From: an uncultured Elusimicrobium sp.
GTDB lineage: Bacteria; Elusimicrobiota; Elusimicrobia; Elusimicrobiales; Elusimicrobiaceae
Assembly: GCA_902767385.1 (NCBI GenBank)
Contig: CACXHA010000032.1
Span: forward strand, 1 to 14,123
Direction of reading: 5' to 3'
Length of the DNA: 14,123 nucleotides
Under the pieces are notes generated by a model, which ran no database searches, was not told where the DNA came from, and was given only the letters and a program-made list of their open reading frames with translations. Shown one piece after another: positions 6,729-13,770 of the stretch (within the stretch, counting starts at the first letter, position 1; each line of letters begins with the position of its first letter). Both the position numbers and the translations under genes were made by a program.

Positions 6729-7941
6729 CCTCACCTGTAAACATTTCGGTACGTGCGGCGGCTGCACGCTACTCAACTTGTCCTACGAAGAACAAGTGCA
6801 AAAAAAGTGCGCTAAACTGCGTGATATTTTAAAGGATTTTTGGCAGCAAGAAATCCCCGTTACGGTAACGGAAAATCCGCTTTATTTCCGCAACAAAGTA
6901 GAACTGGGGTTTTGCCACCAAGTCAAGTGGCGCGACGATTACGACAAAAAAGACCCTGCCAATAAAACGCGCCCCTTAGAATTTGAACAATGTGTAGGTT
7001 TTAAACTAAAAGGCCGCTGGGATCGCGCCGTAGATTTACAAGAGTGCCACTTGTTTAGTGATAAATTAGTGCCGCTTGTGGCGGCGATTCGCGCGTGGGC
7101 CGCAAAAGAAAATTTACCGTATTACGACCAACGCAAACATACCGGTATTTTGCGCCACCTCATGGTGCGCGAAGGCAAAAACACCGGCGAGCAAATAGTC
7201 GTTTTATTTGTGACCGATGATTTTAATGAGAAAACTTTTGTAGAAACGGTAGAGAGAGTTCTTCCCAGTGCCAACATTATGGCCGCTGTTAATAACGGCC
7301 TGGCCGATACCGCCGAGCCCGAAAGCTTGCGCGTTTTAAAAGGCAAAGACCATATTTTTGAGAAGATTTTGCTTAGCGGCGCTGACGGAAAAATTGAGCG
7401 CGAAGTAGTGTTCAAATTATCCCCGCAATCGTTCTTTCAAACCAATACAAAGACCGCGCAAAAAATGTATAGCGGTGTGCGCAGTGTGGTCAAGCAAATT
7501 GCTCCCAAAAAGATTTATGATTTGTACGGCGGCGCGGGCAGTTTTTCTTTATCATGTGCCGATTTGTGCGAAAAAAGTATTTGCGTGGAAAGTGTAGCGC
7601 CCGCTATTTATAACGGGATTGAAAACGCAAAACTAAACGGCGTTACAAATGTGCAATTTTTCTGCTCGCGCGTGGAAGATTTTGTGCGCCAGCAACCTAT
7701 TGAGCGCAAAGATGCGCTCATCATTTTGGACCCGCCGCGCGGCGGTATGCACCCGCGCGCGTGCAAAGCGGTGGCCGAAAGTGGCGTGGAAAACGTGCTG
7801 TATATTTCGTGCAATCCGGTTACGTTGGCAACCGATTTAAAAACGCTTACGCAACATTATGAAATTTTACACGTGGAAGCGTTTGATTTCTTCCCGCATA
7901 GCGAACACATTGAAACATTTGTGCAACTGAAACTAAAATGA
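6721..7941 (+). CDS. rlmD: RumA/TrmA-family RNA (uracil-5-)-methyltransferase
   Basis: 406 residues from ATG 6721, which overlaps the ychF stop by 8 bp; an in-frame TTG at 6685 would only add 12 residues inside ychF and is unlikely. No clear Shine-Dalgarno, so translation is probably coupled. C6, C12, C15 (C-x5-C-x2-C) and C109 match the four [4Fe-4S] ligands of RumA. Then SPQSFFQTN (234-242), SAM motif YDLYGGAGSFSL (266-277), DPPRGG (337-342), catalytic nucleophile C364 in YISCNPVTLA, and E398 in FPHSEHIETF, the proposed general base. It transfers a methyl group from SAM to C5 of a uridine, most likely in 23S rRNA. Unlike E. coli RlmD (433 aa) it begins directly at the iron-sulfur cluster with no N-terminal TRAM domain. 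The exact target (U1939, U747 or tRNA U54) cannot be told from sequence, so the symbol is by family resemblance. Confidence 0.9.
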   Translation: MPNLTCKHFGTCGGCTLLNLSYEEQVQKKCAKLRDILKDFWQQEIPVTVTENPLYFRNKVELGFCHQVKWRDDYDKKDPANKTRPLEFEQCVGFKLKGRWDRAVDLQECHLFSDKLVPLVAAIRAWAAKENLPYYDQRKHTGILRHLMVREGKNTGEQIVVLFVTDDFNEKTFVETVERVLPSANIMAAVNNGLADTAEPESLRVLKGKDHIFEKILLSGADGKIEREVVFKLSPQSFFQTNTKTAQKMYSGVRSVVKQIAPKKIYDLYGGAGSFSLSCADLCEKSICVESVAPAIYNGIENAKLNGVTNVQFFCSRVEDFVRQQPIERKDALIILDPPRGGMHPRACKAVAESGVENVLYISCNPVTLATDLKTLTQHYEILHVEAFDFFPHSEHIETFVQLKLK

Positions 7942-10373
7942 CCGTAGAAGAAGCCATTAACTCCCTTAACCCGCAACAAAAAGAGGCCGCGTTGTATGAC
8001 GGAGGGCCTTGCCTCATTGTGGCCGGGGCGGGGACCGGGAAAACAAAAACGTTAACCACTAAAATTGCTAAGCTTATCGCGGACGGTTACCACCCGGCCC
8101 GCATTTTAGCGGTTACGTTTACCAACAAAGCCGCCGGAGAAATGCGTGAGCGCGTGGACGCACTAGTGCCCGGTTCTGGTCGGCGGGTGTGGATTCATAC
8201 GTTTCACTCCTTTGGTGTGCGGCTTTTGCGGCAAAATGCCGAAAAACTGGGGCTTACGAAAGATTTTGCTATTTATGATGAGAGTGACCAAAAAAAAGTG
8301 GTCACCTTGCTCTTGGAGCAAATGGGCGTCAAAGAGCCCAAAAAAGAAGTCAACCAAATTGTCAGCATTATTTCCCGCGCCAAAGACGATATGATAACGC
8401 CAGACGGACTTATGCAGCAAGCCACGGCAAGCGGCCTAGACAGTAAAATCCGCGCCGCCGAAATTTACCGCCGTTACGAACAAAAACTCAAAGAAGCCGG
8501 CGCATTGGACTTTGGCGACCTGCTTGTTAAAACGGTCATTTTACTGCGGGACCATGAAGATGTGCGTGAGTATTACCAAGATTTTTTTCAGTACGTTTTG
8601 GTGGACGAATACCAGGATACCAACCGCACGCAGTATATGATTACCAAATATTTAACTGCCAAAACGCGTAAGCTATGTGTGGTAGGTGACCCGGACCAGA
8701 GTATTTACTCTTGGCGCGGAGCCAACATCCGCAACATTTTAGATTTTGAAAAAGATTTTAAAGATGCCAAAATCATTACGCTAGAGCAAAACTACCGCTC
8801 CACCAAAGCCATTTTGGATGCGTCCAACCGCCTAATTACCAAAAATAAAAAACGCAAAGATAAAAATTTGTTTACCGATAAAGGGGCGGGGGAACCGATA
8901 GAAGTTCACTCCTGCCAGACCGAAGGGGACGAAGCGCGGTGGGTGAGTGTGCAAATTCAAAAACTGGTGGAAAACGAAGGCGCCAGTTTAAAAGATATGG
9001 CTGTTTTTTACCGTACTAACGCGCAGAGCCGCAGCTTTGAAGACTATTTTAGAAGGTACCAAATTCCGTATCGCTTAATCGGTACGGTGCGGTTCTATGA
9101 CCGTAAAGAAATTAAAGATATTTTGTGCTATGCGCGGCTTTTGGTAAATCCGGCCGACAATGTCAGCTTACTGCGTATCATCAACACGCCTACGCGCGGA
9201 CTGGGCAAAGTGGCGCAGGACCGCTTACTGGCGTACGCCGAGCAAAACCAAATTGCGCTGTACGACGCGCTTAAAAAAGCGGCTTACGTGCCCGGGCTAG
9301 GGAGTGCGGCCATGAAAGCCGCTATCAAACTGGTGCAATTGTTTGAAAAGTGGCGCGGCGATATGCTTTTGACCGCCCCGGCAGATATTTTTAATAAAAT
9401 TTTATTGGAGTCCGGCTATTTACAAAGCGTCAAAGATGAAATGGAAAAGGACCCGGAGGCCGAGTCCCGCTTGCAGAACTTGGACGCGTTAATTAACGCG
9501 GTTAAAGAATATGAAGAGCGGTGTTCCCGCGGGGAAAAAGAACCCAGCGTCGCGGATTTTTTACAAGAAGTTTCTTTGCTCTCAGGGGAAGATGATAGCC
9601 AGGCGGGGGAAGGTGGTGCGGTAACACTGATGACGGTGCACCTAGCTAAAGGACTAGAGTTTCAAAACGTGTTTGTGACCGGACTGGAAGAAAATTTATT
9701 TCCTATCGGTTGCGACAACGAGGACGACACCGAAGAAGAACGCCGCTTGTGTTACGTAGCGATGACGCGGGCCAAAGAAAAACTTTTTTTAACCTATGCG
9801 CAGTCCCGCCGCAAGTTCGGCCAACGGCAAGAAAATCCGCCTAGCCGATTTTTGTTTGAGAGTGGACTTGTAACCGAGGAAGAAGTACGTGAGCGCCAAA
9901 CCCGTTTTGCGTGGGGGGGTAATTCCTCTTATAGCGGCGGCAATTACGAACGCTTTTCCGCGCGCAGACGCCAGTTTGACGGCGGACTTTACGCCCGCAA
10001 GAGCCGTTTTCAAAAAGAGTATGATGAAAACGGATACGAAATTGAACGTGCCGAAGATAACGATTTTCCTTCTTATGACGATATCCCGCCTGTAAGTGCC
10101 TTATATGCCAAACCTAAAGCGGCAGCTCCGCGTTCTTTAGCGGACCCGCGCCGCGTGCCCGGCTTTGTAGAGCAGCCCAAAGTGCCCGCGCAACCCGGGC
10201 CCAAAAATGAGGATGGTGTAGCCGTAGGGGGGCTCGTCAAACATGGCGTGTTTGGGCAAGGCAAAATTGTGCAAATTGTAGGCAGCGGCGAGGCCGCTAA
10301 GATTACCGTACTTTTTGGAAACGGAACGAGGCGTACTTTTATGCTCAAATTTGCCCCGCTGGAACTGCTTTAG
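7938..10373 (+). CDS. pcrA: PcrA/UvrD superfamily 1A DNA helicase
   Basis: 811 residues. ATG at 7938 overlaps the previous stop as ATGA. Q motif NPQQKEA (11-17); Walker A AGAGTGKT (29-36); motif Ia AVTFTNKAAGEM (58-69); Walker B LVDEYQDT (221-228); motif III GDPDQSIYSWRG (250-261); motif IV LEQNYRST (282-289); motif V TLMTVHLAKGLEF (563-575); motif VI YVAMTRAKEKL (606-616). All catalytic motifs are intact. It unwinds DNA 3' to 5' in mismatch and excision repair and clears protein obstacles. The C-terminal 48 residues (about 764-811, from GGLVKHGVFGQGKIV to KFAPLELL) match the Tudor-like domain by which PcrA binds RNA polymerase. Between them, residues about 650-760 form a Gly/Arg/Tyr- then Pro/Ala-rich linker, making the protein some 70-90 residues longer than Bacillus PcrA. 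Last gene of the ychF operon. Confidence 0.96.
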   Translation: MTVEEAINSLNPQQKEAALYDGGPCLIVAGAGTGKTKTLTTKIAKLIADGYHPARILAVTFTNKAAGEMRERVDALVPGSGRRVWIHTFHSFGVRLLRQNAEKLGLTKDFAIYDESDQKKVVTLLLEQMGVKEPKKEVNQIVSIISRAKDDMITPDGLMQQATASGLDSKIRAAEIYRRYEQKLKEAGALDFGDLLVKTVILLRDHEDVREYYQDFFQYVLVDEYQDTNRTQYMITKYLTAKTRKLCVVGDPDQSIYSWRGANIRNILDFEKDFKDAKIITLEQNYRSTKAILDASNRLITKNKKRKDKNLFTDKGAGEPIEVHSCQTEGDEARWVSVQIQKLVENEGASLKDMAVFYRTNAQSRSFEDYFRRYQIPYRLIGTVRFYDRKEIKDILCYARLLVNPADNVSLLRIINTPTRGLGKVAQDRLLAYAEQNQIALYDALKKAAYVPGLGSAAMKAAIKLVQLFEKWRGDMLLTAPADIFNKILLESGYLQSVKDEMEKDPEAESRLQNLDALINAVKEYEERCSRGEKEPSVADFLQEVSLLSGEDDSQAGEGGAVTLMTVHLAKGLEFQNVFVTGLEENLFPIGCDNEDDTEEERRLCYVAMTRAKEKLFLTYAQSRRKFGQRQENPPSRFLFESGLVTEEEVRERQTRFAWGGNSSYSGGNYERFSARRRQFDGGLYARKSRFQKEYDENGYEIERAEDNDFPSYDDIPPVSALYAKPKAAAPRSLADPRRVPGFVEQPKVPAQPGPKNEDGVAVGGLVKHGVFGQGKIVQIVGSGEAAKITVLFGNGTRRTFMLKFAPLELL

Positions 10374-10393
10374 TTAGGTCCCACACTCTAACG

Positions 10394-10513
10394 GCTTTCA
10401 AATTTAAGCCCTTAACCACCGACTTTCGCTCGCGTACCTGCAACGCTACGCGTTGTCTTGCAGACGTACGCCACGCTCAACTTGCGGCGGTTAATCATCT
10501 TAAATTTGAAAGC
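10394..10513. repeat. Inverted-repeat element with perfect 15-bp ends, 120 bp, non-coding
   Basis: GCTTTCAAATTTAAG (10394-10408) and CTTAAATTTGAAAGC (10499-10513) are perfectly complementary. Further in: TTAACCACCG (10412-10421) pairs with CGGCGGTTAA (10485-10494) with one mismatch, GCGTAC (10432-10437) with GTACGC (10466-10471), CTGCAA (10438-10443) with TTGCAG (10458-10463), or alternatively CAACGC-tac-GCGTTG (10441-10455). The whole can fold into one long interrupted hairpin. It begins 20 nt after the pcrA stop and ends 55 nt before the terminator, so it is probably transcribed as pcrA 3' untranslated RNA. Size and plan resemble 5265-5373. A MITE or REP-like element is the best guess. Confidence 0.65.
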
Positions 10514-10567
10514 AGGGATAACCCGGGGGTAAATTTACGGTTAGCTTTTCTTTTAAATGTAAGCCAT

Positions 10568-10600
10568 AAAAACCCCCCGCTCATGTAAGCGGGGGTTTTA
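10568..10600. terminator. Bidirectional Rho-independent terminator between convergent operons
   Basis: CCCCCGCT (10574-10581), loop of 6 nt, AGCGGGGG (10588-10595): a perfect 8-bp GC-rich stem with A-run at the left foot and T-run at the right. One extra C is bulged at 10573. It serves pcrA on the plus strand and the transporter gene (ending at 10616) on the minus strand. Confidence 0.92.
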
Positions 10601-10615
10601 GGCGTAAAGTTGTGT

Positions 10616-11923
10616 TTAGCGAATTCCGTTCATCCACTTGATGACGTACTTCTTAATGCACAGTAGCATAAGTCCGCCAATTACCGGCATAATCACCAGC
10701 GTAGTAAAGAAACGTACGTTGGAAATATGACCGAAGTAACCGGAGTAGAAACCGGCGGTGAAGTTCGCTAATGCGTTAGCTAAGAACCACGTACCCATGA
10801 GTAGCGAGGCAAAGCGTACCGGGGCCAATTTAGTAACTAAAGAGAGGCCCACAGGGCTTAAACACAATTCCCCGGTGGTGTGGAACATATAAGCAAAAAT
10901 CAGCCAGAAAATGCCCACTTTTGCGCCCGTAGTTTGGATTACGTACGAGGCAGCGACCAAGATTAAGAACCCAAACGCTAAGGACATAAAAGCCCATACA
11001 AACTTAGCGGGAGTGCTGGGTTCCATGCCTTTCTTAGCTAAATTGAGCCACATTTTGGAGAAAATCGGCGCAAACAAGATGATAAACATCGGGTTAACGC
11101 TTTGGAACCAAGACGTCGGCATTTGCCAACCGAAGATAAAACGGTCGGTAAATTTTTCGGCAAAGATCGTTAGAGAAGCACCGGCTTGCTCAAACGCAGA
11201 CCAGAAGAAGATGCTGAAAAACGCCATAATAAAAATAACGGCGATACGTTGTTTTTCGGCGGTGGTCAACGGTTCGTTGGGGTGTTCTAACTTTTCGGCC
11301 TTGGTGAGGCGTTTGGGCTTTTTACCTTGACCTTGTAGGTGTTTATTCTTGCCCCAAATAAATACGGCAAGCCCCAAAATCATACCAAAACCGGCGGTGG
11401 CAAAACCCCAGTTAAAGCCTACTTTTTCGGCCAACGTACCCGCTACAAAGTTGCAGATAAACGCGCCCAGGTTGATACCCATGTAGAAAATAGTGAACCC
11501 GGCATCGCGGCGGGGGTCATTTTTTTCGTAGAGTTCGCCCACAATGGTGGAAATGTTAGGTTTAAATAACCCGTTACCCAAAATGAGTAGGAACAACCCG
11601 GTGTATAGGAAGGACAAAGTCGGGTTAGAGGCAATGGCAAACTGCCCTAAGGCAATCAAGATACCGCCTACAATAATAGCCCGGCGTTGGCCCCAGAATT
11701 TATCGGCAATATAACCGCCGATTAAAGGGCTTAAGTAAATTAAACTGGTCACTAACCCGTATAATTTGCTGGCGTGGGATTCGGAAAACTCTAGTACTTT
11801 AATCAAATACAGTACCAAAATACCGCGCATAGCATAGTAGCTAAAGCGTTCCCACATTTCCGTTAAAAACAGTACATAAAGACCCGAGGGCTGTCTGTCC
11901 GTTTTTACTACTTGTGAAGTCAT
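10616..11923 (-). CDS. POT/PTR2-family proton-coupled oligopeptide transporter
   Basis: 435 residues, polytopic inner-membrane protein of the major facilitator superfamily. The ExxERF signature (E22, E25, R26 in TEMWERFSYY) required for proton coupling is present, as are GGYIADKFWGQRR (69-81, PTR2 signature 1), K121 in LFKPN, FTIFYMGINLGAF (143-155, signature 2), FFWSAFEQAGAS (239-250) and E352 in TTGELCLSPVGL. It imports di- and tripeptides with protons. The central loop (about 190-225) is short and hydrophilic, so the two extra helices found in most bacterial POT proteins seem absent; this explains a length below the usual 480-500. Start chosen from AGGAG six bases upstream of ATG. It lies 69 bp after the zinc-ribbon gene; a TAAAAT on the minus strand (11957-11962) could be a -10 but has no good -35, so read-through from the upstream operon is possible. 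An assignment to di/tripeptides is by family; other POT substrates are possible. Confidence 0.94.
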   Translation of the reverse strand: MTSQVVKTDRQPSGLYVLFLTEMWERFSYYAMRGILVLYLIKVLEFSESHASKLYGLVTSLIYLSPLIGGYIADKFWGQRRAIIVGGILIALGQFAIASNPTLSFLYTGLFLLILGNGLFKPNISTIVGELYEKNDPRRDAGFTIFYMGINLGAFICNFVAGTLAEKVGFNWGFATAGFGMILGLAVFIWGKNKHLQGQGKKPKRLTKAEKLEHPNEPLTTAEKQRIAVIFIMAFFSIFFWSAFEQAGASLTIFAEKFTDRFIFGWQMPTSWFQSVNPMFIILFAPIFSKMWLNLAKKGMEPSTPAKFVWAFMSLAFGFLILVAASYVIQTTGAKVGIFWLIFAYMFHTTGELCLSPVGLSLVTKLAPVRFASLLMGTWFLANALANFTAGFYSGYFGHISNVRFFTTLVIMPVIGGLMLLCIKKYVIKWMNGIR

Positions 11924-11992
11924 TTAACTCTCCTTACTAATCTAAAAATACACTCTATTTTACAAAATTAGGACGCGCCATGCACGAAGAAA

Positions 11993-12319
11993 TTAGAAAG
12001 AGCCTAACGCTTGGAAGGAACTGTTGATAATGGATATGGCTTGCACGATTGCGTATACCAGATAAACGCCCAGTAGAAGCAAAAGTACAGTATAGATAAG
12101 TTTGGCAGTAAGGGAAATAGCTTTACTGAGCCACACAAAGGGCAAGGCAAACGGACCTAAAACCAGGGCCATGATGATAATTCCCGCATGCGTAAACAAA
12201 AAGCCGCGCCCCGGTTTTAAACTTTTGCCGCAAGCGTGGCAATAGTTATCCGTTTCGCGGATTTGTGCGTGGCAACGGGAGCAAAAAAGCGGTTCTTCAA
12301 AAGCGGGAATTTCGCTCAT
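11993..12319 (-). CDS. Small zinc-ribbon membrane protein of unknown function
   Basis: 108 residues. ATG at 12319 overlaps the RSH stop as ATGA, so translation is coupled. The N-terminus has C13-x2-C16 and C27-x2-C30 (FCSRCH and YCHACG), a treble-clef or zinc-ribbon metal site. Two hydrophobic segments follow, about 43-66 and 72-97, with a basic patch (KSLKPGR) just before the first, which favours a cytoplasmic zinc ribbon. I recognise no specific family beyond zinc-ribbon plus membrane anchor. Being placed directly after lpxB and RSH suggests constant co-expression but not a defined job. Confidence 0.85.
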   Translation of the reverse strand: MSEIPAFEEPLFCSRCHAQIRETDNYCHACGKSLKPGRGFLFTHAGIIIMALVLGPFALPFVWLSKAISLTAKLIYTVLLLLLGVYLVYAIVQAISIINSSFQALGSF

Positions 12320-13770
12320 AAATCCATACCTTTACTGCGCAAAAAGCGTTTGATGTGGCTGCGTGCGTTGGCGGTTTTGGCAAATTCAAGCCAATCACGT
12401 TTGGGCTCACCATTTTTGCGGGTAATAATTTCGCACACGTCGCCGGTTTTAAACGCATAATCCATACGGACCATACGGTTATTGACACGGGCGCCCACGT
12501 AATGGTCCCCAATATCTGTATGAATCGCGTAGGCAAAATCAATGGGGGTGGACCCTTCCGGTAATGATTTTACATCTGCGCGCGGCGTAAACACAAAAAT
12601 CTGTTGTAAGTTGACGTCTGTTTTAAACCCTTCCAAAAATTCACGCGGGGCGGTTAAATCTTGTTGCCACTCAATCCAACGGCGGATCCAGTTGATTTTT
12701 TCATCAAAATTTTTGTCTTGCTTGACGTTGCCCAGTTTGTAGCGCCAATGCGCAGCGATACCATATTCGCACGTTTTGTGCATTTCTTCGGTGCGGATTT
12801 GGATTTCAATAATATCCCCGGTGGGAGATAAAACCGTCGTGTGAATACTTTGGTACATATTGGCTTTGGGGGTGGCAATATAGTCGGTAAATGTGCCGGC
12901 AATTGGCTTAAATACGCTATGCACCAGACCCAAAGCGCGGTAACAGTCCGGAATGTTTTTGGTGATAATACGTACACCCAAAGAGTCTTGTATTTCCGCA
13001 AATGAGCAGTTGTGTTTTTGCATTTTGCGGTAAATGGAATAATAGTTTTTGGCCCGGGCCAAAATGCGCGAATCTAAATTTTCTTTTTTTAGAGCCGGGG
13101 CCAATGCTTGTTTAAAAGCTTCCAGCGCAGCTTGCCGGTCGGCGGTGCGAGCCTCTACCTGGGACTTAATATCGTTGTAAAGATCGGGGTGGAGGTATTT
13201 AAAAGAAAGGTCTTCCAAATCGGTTTTAATAGTAAACATTCCCAGGCGCTGGGCAAGCGGAGCATAGAGCGAAATGGTTTCGTACGCTTTAAATTTTTGT
13301 TTTTCCGGCGGAAGATATTCCAGGGTGCGCATGTTGTGGGTACGGTCGGCCAGCTTAATTAAAATAACGCGTACGTCTTCGGCTACGGCAATTAACATTT
13401 TGCGCCAGTTTTCTACGGTTTCTTCATCGGTAGAAGAAAATTTAAGGTCGCTAATTTTAGTAACGCCCTGGACCATGTGGGCCACTTCTTTGTTAAATTC
13501 TTTGCGTAACGTTTCTAGCGTGATGCTGGTGTCTTCTACGGTGTCGTGGAGTAGTCCGGCGCAAATGGTATCGGCGTCTAAGTTAAAGTCCATTAAAATG
13601 TTAGCCACATGGCAACAATGCGTGAAGTACGGCTCGCCGCTTTCGCGCTTTTGATCTTTATGGGCATTTTGGGCAAAGTTATAGGCCTTCTCAATAAGGG
13701 ACGTGTCTTGTTTGGGGCTGTATTCTTTGAATTTTTTGAGCAAATCTTGCAAGGTAGGTGTTGAGTTCAT
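12316..13770 (-). CDS. rsh: Short RelA/SpoT homologue (hydrolase plus synthetase plus TGS), (p)ppGpp metabolism
   Basis: 484 residues against about 700-750 for full-length RSH proteins. HD hydrolase domain (about 25-180): H51, H75-D76 in LLHDTVEDT (73-81), E79, D80, and LADRTHNMRTLEYL (140-153), all intact, so ppGpp hydrolysis should work. Synthetase domain (about 235-345): LGVRIITKN, DYIATPKANMYQSIHTTV (296-313, Y306), EIQIRTEEMH (322-331), GIAAHWRYK. TGS domain about 387-450 (IFVFTPRADVKSLPEGSTPI). The protein stops soon after TGS, lacking the helical, zinc-finger and ACT/RRM regulatory domains; since the stop overlaps the next start codon this is a genuine end, not a visible frameshift. 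The position of the RXKD (bifunctional) or EXDD (RelA) motif reads TFTD (293-296). Start: ATG 13770 overlaps the lpxB stop as ATGA, with GGGGG four bases upstream. Cytosolic; sets alarmone level under starvation. Confidence 0.95.
   Translation of the reverse strand: MNSTPTLQDLLKKFKEYSPKQDTSLIEKAYNFAQNAHKDQKRESGEPYFTHCCHVANILMDFNLDADTICAGLLHDTVEDTSITLETLRKEFNKEVAHMVQGVTKISDLKFSSTDEETVENWRKMLIAVAEDVRVILIKLADRTHNMRTLEYLPPEKQKFKAYETISLYAPLAQRLGMFTIKTDLEDLSFKYLHPDLYNDIKSQVEARTADRQAALEAFKQALAPALKKENLDSRILARAKNYYSIYRKMQKHNCSFAEIQDSLGVRIITKNIPDCYRALGLVHSVFKPIAGTFTDYIATPKANMYQSIHTTVLSPTGDIIEIQIRTEEMHKTCEYGIAAHWRYKLGNVKQDKNFDEKINWIRRWIEWQQDLTAPREFLEGFKTDVNLQQIFVFTPRADVKSLPEGSTPIDFAYAIHTDIGDHYVGARVNNRMVRMDYAFKTGDVCEIITRKNGEPKRDWLEFAKTANARSHIKRFLRSKGMDL

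Noticed and set aside
12244..12283. CSRCH in the small zinc-ribbon protein as a c-type heme site
   Set aside because: It is followed by a second CxxC at the spacing of a zinc ribbon and is N-terminal without a signal peptide, so zinc binding explains it.
12316..12330. RSH as a frameshifted full-length enzyme
   Set aside because: Downstream sequence in all frames shows no helical, zinc-finger or ACT domain; a different gene starts in the ATGA overlap, so the short form looks natural.
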